Of a stretch of 64,000 bases of DNA, positions 52,267 to 61,180 are shown one piece after another. Origin of the DNA: Lachnospiraceae bacterium (GTDB taxonomy: Bacteria > Bacillota > Clostridia > Lachnospirales > Lachnospiraceae); contig JAAWOG010000005.1 of the NCBI GenBank assembly GCA_022799355.1, forward strand, positions 36,404 to 100,403, written 5' to 3'. Below the pieces are notes generated by a model. It had not been told where the DNA came from. It ran no database searches and saw nothing but the letters and a program-made list of their open reading frames with translations. Numbering within the stretch: the first letter of the stretch is position 1; each line of letters starts with the position of its first letter. Made by a program: the position numbers and the translations under genes.

Positions 52267-52964
52267 GGCATAACCTGGCTTTCCGTAATGCGTCCGTCCC
52301 GCATCCGTATCACCCGGTCAGTCATCTGTGCAAGTTCCGGATTGTGAGTGACCATCACAAGTGTCCTGTGATAAATTTCCGCCGTCATTTTCAAAAGCCC
52401 CGCCACATTCTGACCGTTCCGGGAATCCAGATTGCCCGTAGGCTCATCCGCTAAAATAACCGGCGGCTTTGCCGCAAGGGCTCTGGCAATCGCCACCCGC
52501 TGCTGTTGCCCGCCGGAGAGCATATCGGGGTAATGTTCCAGCTTATCCGCAAGCCCGAGAAGCTCTGTGATCTCCTCAAGAAACCGCATATCCGGCGCGG
52601 CGCCGTCCAGATCAAGGGGAAAGAGAATATTTTCCTCCACGGTCAGCGTGGGCACCAGATTATAATTCTGGAAGATAAACCCTGTTTTTTTACGGCGGAA
52701 CACGGCAAGTTCTTCCTCTCTCAGTGAAGAAAGATTGATGCCGTCCACGATCACTTCTCCCTCGGTGGGCATATCCAGACCGCCCATCATGTTAAGGAGC
52801 GTTGTCTTGCCGCTGCCGGAGGCGCCGATAATGGCCGTAAACTTTCCCCGGGCAATGGTCAGATCCACGCCGTCCAGCGCTTTTACCACCGGCTTTTTGC
52901 TTCCGCGGCCGATCACAGGATTCGTATAATATTTTTTCAGGTTATGTATGGTAATCATATCCAT
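52260..52964 (-). CDS. ABC transporter ATP-binding protein (module 1)
   Basis: A 234-residue ATPase close to module 2: Walker [24 protein letters not shown], signature [16 protein letters not shown], Walker [13 protein letters not shown] and [13 protein letters not shown] 52964 follows AAGGAAA; the frame is open to 53015 but that part is AT-rich promoter-like DNA with two TATAAT boxes. It lies 70 bases after the sensor kinase. Confidence 0.94.
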   Translation of the reverse strand: MDMITIHNLKKYYTNPVIGRGSKKPVVKALDGVDLTIARGKFTAIIGASGSGKTTLLNMMGGLDMPTEGEVIVDGINLSSLREEELAVFRRKKTGFIFQNYNLVPTLTVEENILFPLDLDGAAPDMRFLEEITELLGLADKLEHYPDMLSGGQQQRVAIARALAAKPPVILADEPTGNLDSRNGQNVAGLLKMTAEIYHRTLVMVTHNPELAQMTDRVIRMRDGRITESQVMPC

Positions 52965-53034
52965 GTTGTTTTTCCTTGCTGTCTTATAAATATATAAATT
53001 ATATCGATTATACAAATTATTTTCCGGCGCAGTA

Positions 53035-54060
53035 TCAGCTCAGCAAATATACCGAAAAAACGCTTCCGACGCCCTCTTTGGAGGTCACACTGATATATCC
53101 CTTCTGCCTCCTGATGATCTCCTGTGCCAGATAAAGCCCCAGCCCCACGCCTTCAAAAGAACTCGCCTCCGCTCCGCGCCAGAACCGCTGAAATACTTTA
53201 TGGTAGTCCGTTTCCGGTATGCCGATACCGGTGTCACTGATGTCCACCCTTGTATAAAACTGCCAGGGGCGCACGCTGATCCGTATGTTTCCTCCCTGAC
53301 AAGTATATTTTACGGCATTGTCCAGCAGATTTTCCAGCGCTTCCGCGGTCCACTTCGGATCACATTTTGCCGTGACCAGACCGTCACATTCCACGGACAG
53401 CCCGATATTCTTTTTCTCCGCCTTTGCCCATACTCCGTTTAACGCCCGGGCAATCGTATCGTACAGATTTGCCTGCTCCATATGGATTGTAAACGTACCG
53501 GTCTCCAGCCGGGACATCCGAATCAGGGATTGCAGGAGAAACTCCAGCTTATTGAGCTGGCCTGCCTCCATGTCCAGAAACTCCGTCCGCTTTTCAGGGC
53601 TTAAATCATGGGACTTTAAAATACCTAAAAACATCTGCAGATTGGCAATGGGCGTCTTAACCTGATGGGAAATATCGGAGACAAGCTCTTGAATAATCTG
53701 CTTATCCTGCCTGCTCTGTCTGCGTTCCTCGCTCATCAGATCATAAAACTGCCGGAATTTCCCCTGTACTTTTGCGGTCAGGGTATCTTCATAGAACGAA
53801 AATCCTTCCGGCTCCCGCTCCGCCAGAAGCTGATCCAGCGTGCCGCACAGTTCGTCCGCAAACCTGCACATCTGCCTTCTCAGAAGCAGTGTCCAAAACA
53901 GGATAAGAAAACAGAGCCCTCCGAACAGGGAAATCAGCAGATATCGTATCTCCGCCCTGGGTACCCAGATCCATACCGTATAGAGAAAACCGCCCGCAAT
54001 GCAAACCCCAACGGTAAGCACCCCGCAGCGGATGATCGTTTCGCTTTTATGTCCTGTCAT
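53035..54060 (-). CDS. intramembrane-sensing histidine kinase (BceS-like)
   Basis: A 341-residue kinase with two N-terminal helices (~11-31 and 39-60) joined by only a few outer residues, so it has no sensor domain of its own. His132 lies in SDISHQVKTP; the N-box is ALENLLDNAVKYT and the G-boxes DTGIGIP and GVGLGLYLAQEI. In BceS-type systems the partner ABC permease detects the peptide antibiotic; the adjacent permeases here fit, though they are larger than BceB. Confidence 0.93.
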   Translation of the reverse strand: MTGHKSETIIRCGVLTVGVCIAGGFLYTVWIWVPRAEIRYLLISLFGGLCFLILFWTLLLRRQMCRFADELCGTLDQLLAEREPEGFSFYEDTLTAKVQGKFRQFYDLMSEERRQSRQDKQIIQELVSDISHQVKTPIANLQMFLGILKSHDLSPEKRTEFLDMEAGQLNKLEFLLQSLIRMSRLETGTFTIHMEQANLYDTIARALNGVWAKAEKKNIGLSVECDGLVTAKCDPKWTAEALENLLDNAVKYTCQGGNIRISVRPWQFYTRVDISDTGIGIPETDYHKVFQRFWRGAEASSFEGVGLGLYLAQEIIRRQKGYISVTSKEGVGSVFSVYLLS

Positions 54061-54089
54061 ATTACAGTAAATCCTTTCCTGTATTTCAG

Positions 54090-54118
54090 ATTGCCGGACG
54101 CCGGGAAGAAAATAAAAT
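54090..54118. repeat. dispersed repeat family A, partial copy 5
   Basis: ATTGCCGGACGCCGGGA, then GAA and ATAAAAT, matches the left part of copy 1 (1190-1218) at about 26 of 29 positions. It lies between the regulator and kinase genes, so this one is within an operon. Confidence 0.5.
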
Positions 54119-54126
54119 GCTGCGCG

Positions 54127-54816
54127 TCACACCCTGCTCTCCCAGATATAACCCATCCCGCGCACCGTCTTAATATAGGAGTGGGCGTCATCCTCAATCT
54201 TTGCCCGCAGTCTGTTCATCGTCACGGTCAGCGTGTGGTCGTCAATAAAATTTCCGTCGCAGTCCCAAAGCTTCTCAAGCAGCAGCTTTCTTGTCACCAC
54301 ATTGCCCGCGTTGGCGATCAGCACTCGGAGCAGCTTGTACTCGTTTGGCGTGACAGATAATTTCTCCCCGCCCTGCCATACCGTCAGCGCATCAAAGTCT
54401 ATCTGCAGAAAGTCATCCCTGTAACAGTCGGCGCCGGCAGATTTTTCCGCCCCTCCTCCCCGCCGCAGTGCCACCTCCACCCGTTTCAGCAGGATCGGCA
54501 TCCGAAAGGGCTTCGTGATATAGTCCTCCGCTCCCAGGTCATAGCCGCTGAGCACATCCTCCTCCAAATCCTTCGCCGTCAGAAAGATAACCGGCAGTTC
54601 GGGATGCGTCTCCTTTACTTTCCGGCACAAATCAAACCCGTTTCCGTCCGGCAGGTTCACATCCAGTATCACAAGCGAAAATGCCTCCTGCTTTACAAGA
54701 TATTCCGCTTTTTTGCAGTTGTACGCCGCCTGCGTTATATATCCCGCCGTATCCAGCTCAAAACACAGCCCCGTGCTCAGCATCAGGTCATCCTCCACCA
54801 CCAAAATCCGTTTCAT
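54127..54816 (-). CDS. OmpR/PhoB-family response regulator (BceR-like)
   Basis: A 229-residue regulator: receiver domain with RILVVEDDLML, phosphoacceptor Asp52 in VILDVNLPDG, Thr and Lys in LTAKD and YITKPF, then a winged-helix domain (SVTPNEYKLLRVLIANAGNVVT; IKTVRGMGYIWE). Its GGAG ribosome site overlaps the stop of the nucleotidyltransferase gene upstream (15-base gap), which joins the two groups of genes. It probably controls the ABC modules, possibly through the 11-bp repeats at 49673. Confidence 0.93.
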   Translation of the reverse strand: MKRILVVEDDLMLSTGLCFELDTAGYITQAAYNCKKAEYLVKQEAFSLVILDVNLPDGNGFDLCRKVKETHPELPVIFLTAKDLEEDVLSGYDLGAEDYITKPFRMPILLKRVEVALRRGGGAEKSAGADCYRDDFLQIDFDALTVWQGGEKLSVTPNEYKLLRVLIANAGNVVTRKLLLEKLWDCDGNFIDDHTLTVTMNRLRAKIEDDAHSYIKTVRGMGYIWESRV

Positions 54817-54831
54817 GTTCCGTTTTTCTCC

Positions 54832-55602
54832 TTACATCTGCTGCAGGCTCCACAAAAATATATCATCAAGCCCCTCTAAGTCCGGCGTCCTGTCATCCGC
54901 CATCTCCTTTGACAGCTTTTCATATCTGGCAATTTCATCTTCTATATATTTTCTGATCACGGGCATCTGAGGATGCAGAGCCGTCTCTTCGCTCTGCGCC
55001 TTGATCCGCAGCATTTTATCTATTTCCTCCGTCAGTTCTTCCGGAAGCTTCTGCCGTAAGAGTTCATCAAATGTTACCGGCGGAATGCCGTGCTTTGACT
55101 CGATAAATCTGCAGGCAAGGAGAGGTCTCAGTGCATAAATATATTTTTTATACTTCACTTCTTCCCCCAGCAAATATTGCCGGAAAGTGCTCTTTGCCGT
55201 CCCATAATAATGACATAACGCGGCTTTCTCCGAAAAATACCTTTTGCCGGTATCATAGATTTTCTGCCATATATCCGTAGTCCGATAGACTATGGGGGAA
55301 TTTGCCCATTCAAACAACGTGGCATTTCCTTTCTGAAAACGGACAAGTGTTTTTTTCAGATCCCAGCCGTTTATATCGAGCACCTCATCCAACTGCCACT
55401 CGATCACATCCCGTTTCTCCCTGACACATAAATAATCCTTTGCCGGCCTTATATAAATAAATCTCACATCATAATCACTGTCAGGTGATTCAACGCCCCA
55501 TGCCCTGCTTCCGGATTCCACCGCATATAAGATCCTGACATGCTCGGATGTTTCAATCTCCGCAAGCTTATCCGCAATCCTCTCTGCCATTTCACTTCTC
55601 AC
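54832..55602 (-). CDS. RlaP-like nucleotidyltransferase domain protein 1
   Basis: A 256-residue protein of the pol-beta-type RlaP/YcgL nucleotidyltransferase family (predicted partner of RNA ligases). The active-site pattern is GSRAWGVESPDSDYDVRFIY with Gly31-Ser32 and the metal pair Asp43 and Asp45. The following RDVIEWQLDEVLDI may supply the third acid. GTG 55602 has AGGAGGGG upstream. No RNA ligase is adjacent; the target (RNA, protein or small molecule) is unknown. Confidence 0.82.
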   Translation of the reverse strand: MRSEMAERIADKLAEIETSEHVRILYAVESGSRAWGVESPDSDYDVRFIYIRPAKDYLCVREKRDVIEWQLDEVLDINGWDLKKTLVRFQKGNATLFEWANSPIVYRTTDIWQKIYDTGKRYFSEKAALCHYYGTAKSTFRQYLLGEEVKYKKYIYALRPLLACRFIESKHGIPPVTFDELLRQKLPEELTEEIDKMLRIKAQSEETALHPQMPVIRKYIEDEIARYEKLSKEMADDRTPDLEGLDDIFLWSLQQM

Positions 55603-55628
55603 GCCTCACCCCTCCTGCTCCGTATCCT

Positions 55629-56648
55629 TTAAAAATCTCCGTCAATCGTCCTTCTGTTCACATACTCCACAAACCGTCCGACCTTCTCCATATCGGGATG
55701 ATCCGGCAGTGCGGACCTTTTTGTTGCCTGATCCAGCCTGTCCTCATAATCGGCAAGCAGCTCATAAAACTCGGCGGAGAATGTTTTATCCTCTTTCTGA
55801 AAACCGCCTGTCCGAATACGCCTGAGCAGCTCCGCCTCCTGTGTTCTGTGGGTATTGATCTCTCCCTTTTCCAGAATATCGATGGCCATCATAAAAAGCC
55901 GGATCAGGTGCATTGCATGTTTGTTCAGATGGTTGTCGTCTTTCTTTTTGTTGCGCTTCCCGATCTTGTCATAATCTCTGACCACATTGTTCATCACGCC
56001 CAGCAGATTGTGATAGTCCCGCAGAGGCAGATGTTGATAGGACGCATCGATAAAGAGTTCCTTCTCTAAATCCGGATGTTCGGCATCGTCTATATAAATC
56101 CGGACGGTTCCTTTTTCCGCAAACGCATTTCTCCTCTCAAAATCCTCCAGCGCATTTTTGACGGAATTGTAAATATGTCTCTCCCGCTCCGGCTGAGGCA
56201 TGGAATCCCTTGCTATGGCATTCTGGAGCCGGCGAAGCTGCGCCCCGGCATATCCTCCGAAGGACTTTGCCGCCCTTTTAGACAAAAACAGCTCCCTGTG
56301 ATCGAGAAGTTCCCCTCCAAGTTCCGTCCTGATCAGATACTGGTCCTCATCCAGCCCTAACAGTTCTATGATGTTCGGATTACAGTCTAAAAGAAGCTTT
56401 ACCATTTTACGAAAAGCATATATCACCGTATCGGTAGCATCATCCTCATATTGTTCAAATTCCGTCAGTCCTAAGAGATCCGAAGATAAATGCAGCGTAA
56501 TCCCTCTGAAATCGATATCGCTGTTCTCGTTATCCGTTCCATAGGCATAACTGCCGCCAAGCCCCAGCAGGATAATGCGCCTGCCAAGCCTTGGATGTTC
56601 GCGCAGAAAATCATATGTATGGGAATTTATCAGCTTTTTAAAATCCAT
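55629..56648 (-). CDS. RlaP-like nucleotidyltransferase domain protein 2
   Basis: A 339-residue distant paralogue of the next gene, with LGLGGSYAYGTDNENSDIDF (Gly32-Ser33, Asp44, Asp46) and an extended helical C-terminal half (LNKHAMHLIRLFMMAIDILEKG). The same protein family is predicted to transfer nucleotides in RNA repair. ATG 56648 has GAAGGA 10 bases upstream; a TTG at 56654 is too close to that site. It lies 26 bases before paralogue 1 and 6 bases after the DUF1266 gene. Confidence 0.82.
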   Translation of the reverse strand: MDFKKLINSHTYDFLREHPRLGRRIILLGLGGSYAYGTDNENSDIDFRGITLHLSSDLLGLTEFEQYEDDATDTVIYAFRKMVKLLLDCNPNIIELLGLDEDQYLIRTELGGELLDHRELFLSKRAAKSFGGYAGAQLRRLQNAIARDSMPQPERERHIYNSVKNALEDFERRNAFAEKGTVRIYIDDAEHPDLEKELFIDASYQHLPLRDYHNLLGVMNNVVRDYDKIGKRNKKKDDNHLNKHAMHLIRLFMMAIDILEKGEINTHRTQEAELLRRIRTGGFQKEDKTFSAEFYELLADYEDRLDQATKRSALPDHPDMEKVGRFVEYVNRRTIDGDF

Positions 56649-56654
56649 AGTCAA

Positions 56655-57914
56655 TCAGTCCTTCGCCCGATAACGCGCCAGTACCCTCTTCACCTCGCTC
56701 CTTTCGCCCTTAGTGCCCGGCGTCCATGTCAGATCCGTTCTGAAAGGCAGGGAATACGGTCCATCCGCTTTGTTCTTTAACTGCTCAAATATATTTCTGC
56801 GCCATGCCGCACTCTGCGCCGCATTGGCGTTGCCGATCCGATTCAGCCACGCCTCATAGCCGCCAAGATAACTCTCCGCCATCGCGTCCCAGGAAGTAAA
56901 TTGCTGCTGGATCACCTTCCCGGCGGCGGAAAATTCCCGGTCCATCTCTTCTCTGTCTATCATTTTCACAAGATACATCATGCCCAAAAGCTGCGTCGCA
57001 CGGCACAGATCCCAGCCTGCGTACTCCGTATCGAAACGTCCCGCATGCTTTTCCACCAGTTCATGCACGGTCTCGATTCCGTCCTGCCTGTTCCTGATAT
57101 CCCACTGTTCTCCCAGCGCTACGTTTTTGAAATTTGCCACCGCCTTCCGGCTGCCGTGGACGCCTGTGACCAGGGGCCAGCCTTCCAGCATGGGAAAAGA
57201 ATGTGCCCAGATTGCAAAGGTGGATGCACACCAGCACTCCAGATCATTGCGCGGCAAAAGCGGATCTCTTTTCCAGAAAACAGCGGGCGCAAACCGCCAG
57301 CGCCTTACGCCGATCACTCTGTAGAGCAGCATGACAATCACAAAGATCCATGCGGAAGCCGCTTTGCCCAATCCCATACCATAATCCGCTTCCGTCAGCA
57401 CCGGCACATAATCTCCATACATATCCACATAGTGGTCCATAACATACTGATTCGATTCAAATATCATAGCCTCTTCTGGCGCTTCCCACTCTCTCCATTC
57501 GCCCACAGGCAGGCGGTAGATGCCGGTTTTGTCAGTCTCAAGGAGCGCTTTTTGGTTGATATGCGCAAAAATTTTCTCTCCGCTTGGCAATTCAATCCGG
57601 TGATAGATATCCTCCCCGATCCGGAACGTATCATACTTGAGCACCGTTCCGCTTGTGATAAACGTAAAAGTACCGAAGCGTTCCATCTCCTCTACGGATT
57701 CCGCTACGGGAATCTCGCCTCCCGCTTCCGAACCTGCAGCGTTCTCCTCCAATACGACATCCTTTCGGTATATCTTATAAAAAAGCGGTCCCCCCGCAAA
57801 TTCTACAACCAGCGCCAACACAATGATAACCGGTATCAACAGGAACATCTGGTATACATTGTCTTTGAATCCATAAATGTTTTTATTGGATATTTTGTAT
57901 CTTGCCGCACTCAT
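56655..57914 (-). CDS. membrane protein with C-terminal DUF1266 domain
   Basis: A 419-residue protein. A helix at ~20-42 (MFLLIPVIIVLALVVEFAGG) and another at ~185-200 (KAASAWIFVIVMLLYRVIGV) enclose an outer beta-rich domain; the cytoplasmic C-terminus (~215-419) matches DUF1266, with WDLCRATQLLGMMYLVKMI and FTSWDAMAESYLGGYEAWL as typical pieces. DUF1266 is uncharacterised (E. coli YbeU/YbeR). It is first in the run of minus-strand genes and has a good promoter upstream. Confidence 0.8.
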   Translation of the reverse strand: MSAARYKISNKNIYGFKDNVYQMFLLIPVIIVLALVVEFAGGPLFYKIYRKDVVLEENAAGSEAGGEIPVAESVEEMERFGTFTFITSGTVLKYDTFRIGEDIYHRIELPSGEKIFAHINQKALLETDKTGIYRLPVGEWREWEAPEEAMIFESNQYVMDHYVDMYGDYVPVLTEADYGMGLGKAASAWIFVIVMLLYRVIGVRRWRFAPAVFWKRDPLLPRNDLECWCASTFAIWAHSFPMLEGWPLVTGVHGSRKAVANFKNVALGEQWDIRNRQDGIETVHELVEKHAGRFDTEYAGWDLCRATQLLGMMYLVKMIDREEMDREFSAAGKVIQQQFTSWDAMAESYLGGYEAWLNRIGNANAAQSAAWRRNIFEQLKNKADGPYSLPFRTDLTWTPGTKGERSEVKRVLARYRAKD

Positions 57915-57962
57915 TTCAATTCTCCTCCTACCTCATAACCTACCGTTGTCCTTTTTGTTTTT

Positions 57963-57990
57963 ATTATACCCCCCCATTTCTCAAAAGCAA
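57963..57990 (-). promoter_or_regulatory. promoter of the long minus-strand gene run
   Basis: On the minus strand TTGCTT (57985-57990) and TATAAT (57963-57968) are separated by 16 bases, with seven G in the spacer. It drives the DUF1266 gene and possibly everything tightly coupled downstream. Confidence 0.6.
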
Positions 57991-58147
57991 GTATTGGCAG
58001 TAACTTTTTGAACGGCATATAAAAATGGTACGGGAAAGCAAATAGAAATGCCCCAAAAATAGGAATAGAATTATTTTTATACCTGTGATAAAATGATCTG
58101 GTAAAGTAAATACATGACAACATGAAAAAAACAAACTTTAAAATATT

Positions 58148-58948
58148 ATGAGCCTTCCCGGTGTATATAAGACAACTTTAAAAGACGGCACGGTCTCTTA
58201 CCGCGCCTCCATAACCCACCGGAAAAAGCATATCAGCCTCGGCAGCTATCCGGAAGAAGAGACAGCCCACGCCGCCTATCTTCTGGCTTTTTCCGTACTC
58301 TCAGACAAATCCCTTCAAATCCTTGATCATAAGCAGTCTCTGCCGCTCTCTTTTGAAAAGTGGGTGGTCCTGATCAATCTGCGGGACAACGGGATTTATT
58401 TTGCCACGCCCGTTTATCTGATGAAAACCTATTTTTTATACTATTTGGAACCGGAACTGGAACTGAAATTTGACCTGGAAGACCTCTTTTACTATGCCTC
58501 CCACAAGATCATGCGGCGGGGCGGCCATCTGTTTGTGGCGGATTATGGAATGCAGGTAACGCTTCCCTCCCGCTATGGCATTAAAAACTACGCGGTACAG
58601 GGAAAGGATTTTCAGTTTATCAACGGCGATCCCTGTGATTTCCGCTATGAAAATATAAAGATATTAAACACCTATCATGGCGTCTCACTGATCCGGAAAA
58701 AGGGCAAAACACTCTATCGGGCACGAATCCACATCAGAAGTTATTATCTGATCGGCTATTACGACAGCGCCATAGAAGCAGCCATCGCCTACAATAAAAC
58801 GGTGGATATCGTAAAGAAACAGTATCCTGAAAAAAATTACGAGATGAATTATATCCCGGAATTAAAGGCATCCGAATATGCCTGCATTTATGAACGGGTG
58901 ACAATATCCGATAAAATATACGCCTGCTTTCCTGAAAAAGTCACATAA
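58148..58948 (+). CDS. AP2-like domain protein with decayed HNH motif
   Basis: A 266-residue protein. Residues ~5-48 (GVYKTTLKDGTVSYRASI then LGSYPEEETAHAAYLLA) and ~178-230 (HGVSLIRKKGKTLYRARI then IGYYDSAIEAAIAYNK) are AP2/ERF-like DNA-binding folds. Between them, ~150-176, KDFQFINGDPCDFRYENIKI aligns with the HNH nuclease pattern but Gln and Phe stand where the two His should be. It looks like a homing-endonuclease relative kept as a DNA-binding protein. The start has no clear ribosome site; an extended -10 (TGATAAAAT, 58086-58094) lies upstream. Confidence 0.7.
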   Translation: MSLPGVYKTTLKDGTVSYRASITHRKKHISLGSYPEEETAHAAYLLAFSVLSDKSLQILDHKQSLPLSFEKWVVLINLRDNGIYFATPVYLMKTYFLYYLEPELELKFDLEDLFYYASHKIMRRGGHLFVADYGMQVTLPSRYGIKNYAVQGKDFQFINGDPCDFRYENIKILNTYHGVSLIRKKGKTLYRARIHIRSYYLIGYYDSAIEAAIAYNKTVDIVKKQYPEKNYEMNYIPELKASEYACIYERVTISDKIYACFPEKVT

Positions 58949-58989
58949 ACATTAGCCGCAACCGGAAATTGCGCGTTAGTTGGTGGAAA

Positions 58990-59037
58990 CGCCGGAACGG
59001 AAATAAAATGCTCCGTTATTCTATTTCCGTTCCGGCG
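58990..59037. terminator. 16-bp perfect hairpin between convergent genes
   Basis: CGCCGGAACGGAAATA (58990-59005) is the exact complement of 59022-59037. It lies between the AP2-like gene and the lactonase-type gene and probably ends both transcripts, although T-tracts are short. Confidence 0.65.
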
Positions 59038-59048
59038 CCGGTTATCAT

Positions 59049-60119
59049 TTACCCTTCCAGCTTATGAAAAATAATACAATTGGGATAATTCACCGGAATC
59101 TCCTTCGTATTCATCATGATCAGTCCCTTCTTTAAATCAGTGGCAAAAAACGTCATCGTATTGGACTCATGATTTAAGGAGACAAGATGCTTGTTGTCCG
59201 GAAACAATACCGCATCCTTGGGATAATCCCCGCTGATCGGCAGGCAGAGCAGCTTCTCAAGCATACCGGTCTTTTTATCCACCTTGTAAATGGCCACCGT
59301 GTTATCGCCCGCATTGGAAGTGACGATATAGCGGAAATCCTCGGAAATATTCAGGGCGCTTGCCGCGGAGTTGGACGCATGGTATTCATTTACGGTAGAG
59401 ATCGTCTGAATCTTTTCAAAGTCCGGTATGTTCCGCTCCTCTTTATAAGTATATACATCAATAAAGTTTTTTAACTCGTGCACGATGTACAGGAATTTCC
59501 CGTCCTGGGAAAATTTGATATGGCGCGGGGCGGAATCCTGATCGCTCCTCAAAATATCCACCAGTTTCAACCGTCCTGTCATGTGATCGAGCAGATAGAC
59601 GTTGACATGGTCCATGCCGAGATCCGCCGCACAGAGGAATTTATTGTCTCTTGTCATCTTCACGCAGCTCACATGGGGCCTTGATGTGCGCTCCGCCATG
59701 CTGCCCATACCCTTACAGAAAATCTCATCGGTGATATCGCCGATGCCTCCGTCCTCATTTAGCCGCAGCGCCGTGATCTTTCCGTCATGATAGCCCGCCG
59801 TAAAAAGAAACTTATCCTCGTAGTCCGTGGAAAGATAGCACCCTCTCATACCGTTGATAGAACCCTGATTGATCCTGGTCAGCGTTCCCTCTTTCTCAAT
59901 ACGGTAAGATTCCACCCCCATATCCGTGATCGAATACAGATATTTTTTATTGTGAGAGATTGTCACATAGGAAGAATTGGTGATCTCCACCTGGTCTTTC
60001 GGCGTAAAACATCCGTTTTTCAGATCCACATCATAGATTTTGATACCATAACTCTTTTTATCGTTCGTCAGAGTGCCCATGGTATAGGTTGATACGTAAG
60101 CTACATATTTATCCTTCAT
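59049..60119 (-). CDS. lactonase-family seven-bladed beta-propeller protein
   Basis: A 356-residue protein of the 6-phosphogluconolactonase/YkgB-like propeller family. Repeated blade motifs are visible: SSYVTISHNKKYLYSI, RPHVSCVKMTRDNKFLCAADLG, APRHIKFSQDGKFLYIVHEL, ALNISEDFRYIVTSNAGDNT and DAVLFPDNKHLVSLNHESNT. No signal peptide. Activity on 6-phosphogluconolactone cannot be concluded from sequence, and no pentose phosphate gene is nearby. ATG 60119 follows AGGAGG with a 9-base spacer; the longer frame to 60149 is rejected. Confidence 0.88.
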   Translation of the reverse strand: MKDKYVAYVSTYTMGTLTNDKKSYGIKIYDVDLKNGCFTPKDQVEITNSSYVTISHNKKYLYSITDMGVESYRIEKEGTLTRINQGSINGMRGCYLSTDYEDKFLFTAGYHDGKITALRLNEDGGIGDITDEIFCKGMGSMAERTSRPHVSCVKMTRDNKFLCAADLGMDHVNVYLLDHMTGRLKLVDILRSDQDSAPRHIKFSQDGKFLYIVHELKNFIDVYTYKEERNIPDFEKIQTISTVNEYHASNSAASALNISEDFRYIVTSNAGDNTVAIYKVDKKTGMLEKLLCLPISGDYPKDAVLFPDNKHLVSLNHESNTMTFFATDLKKGLIMMNTKEIPVNYPNCIIFHKLEG

Positions 60120-60175
60120 CGCATATATCCTCCTTGCCTCATCCTGCAAAGTCTTACCTGATTTTTTTACCGGCC

Positions 60176-61180
60176 TTACCTGATCCTTTCCGGAAAGCCT
60201 ACCTTTTTCTGCACCTTGCGCAGCGTTTTCATCGCGTAATAATTTGCCTTTTCCGCATTGTTTTTGATGATAGAATCTATATAATCTTTATTTTTGCTCA
60301 GATCCGCATATCGCTCCTGCAGCGGTTTCAGCACACTGACAACGGACTCTCCCACCGCCGCCTTAAAGTCGCCGTAGCCTCTGCCGTCAAATTCCTTTTC
60401 GATCTCTTCCGGGCTCTTTCCGGTACAGGCGCTGTAGATATTGATCAGATTGTATATCCCCGTCTGTTCGGGATTGTAGCGCACCTGCGCCTCTGAGTCC
60501 GTCACGGCACGCCTGAACTTCCGCATGACCGTATCGGGATCATCCATCAGATAGATGCTGGCATTGGGATTTTCATCGGATTTCGACATCTTTTTCTCCG
60601 GTGCCTGCAGACTCTTGATACTGGCGCCGGTTTTGCCTATATAGGGTTCCGGAACCGTGAATACATCGCCGTAGACGGCGTTAAATCTCTGGGCGATATC
60701 CCTGGTGATCTCAAGGTGCTGCAGCTGGTCTTTCCCCACCGGCACCACATCCGCCTGATATAAGAGGATATCCGCCGCCATCAGCACAGGATAGGTGAAC
60801 AGTCCCGCATTGATATTATCGGCATGCTTTGCCGCCTTATCCTTGAACTGCGTCATCCTGTTCAGTTCACCCATATAGGTAAAACAGTTTAAGATCCAGG
60901 ACAGTTCGCAGTGCCCCGATACGTGGGACTGATAATACAGACAGTTCTTCTCCGGATCGAGCCCCGCCGCTATATAGAGCGTCAGGAGGTCGCGCGCCCT
61001 CTTTCTGAGTTCTGCCGGTTCCTGCCGTATCGTGATGGAATGCAGATCTACCACCGAGTAAAAACAATCATATTCATCGCAGAGCGTCACCCAGTTTTTC
61101 AATGCTCCCAGATAATTGCCGAGCGTCAGGTTCCCTGTCGCCTGCATACCGCTGAACAGTACTTTTTTTCCGTCTATCAA
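60176..61180 (-). CDS. trpS: tryptophanyl-tRNA synthetase
   Basis: A class I synthetase that charges tRNA-Trp. The HIGH-like motif is in GMQATGNLTLGNYLGAL, the KMSKS motif is KKMSKSDENPNASI, and LMAADILLYQADVVPVGKDQ binds tryptophan/ATP. Length 334 is normal. No T-box leader is present because the gene overlaps the DUF5662 gene by four bases, so expression follows that operon. Confidence 0.97.
   Translation of the reverse strand: MIDGKKVLFSGMQATGNLTLGNYLGALKNWVTLCDEYDCFYSVVDLHSITIRQEPAELRKRARDLLTLYIAAGLDPEKNCLYYQSHVSGHCELSWILNCFTYMGELNRMTQFKDKAAKHADNINAGLFTYPVLMAADILLYQADVVPVGKDQLQHLEITRDIAQRFNAVYGDVFTVPEPYIGKTGASIKSLQAPEKKMSKSDENPNASIYLMDDPDTVMRKFRRAVTDSEAQVRYNPEQTGIYNLINIYSACTGKSPEEIEKEFDGRGYGDFKAAVGESVVSVLKPLQERYADLSKNKDYIDSIIKNNAEKANYYAMKTLRKVQKKVGFPERIR

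Noticed and set aside
56901..57938. 345-codon plus-strand frame opposite the DUF1266 gene
   Set aside because: The minus frame has recognisable DUF1266 and membrane features, strong promoter and coupling; the plus frame has none.
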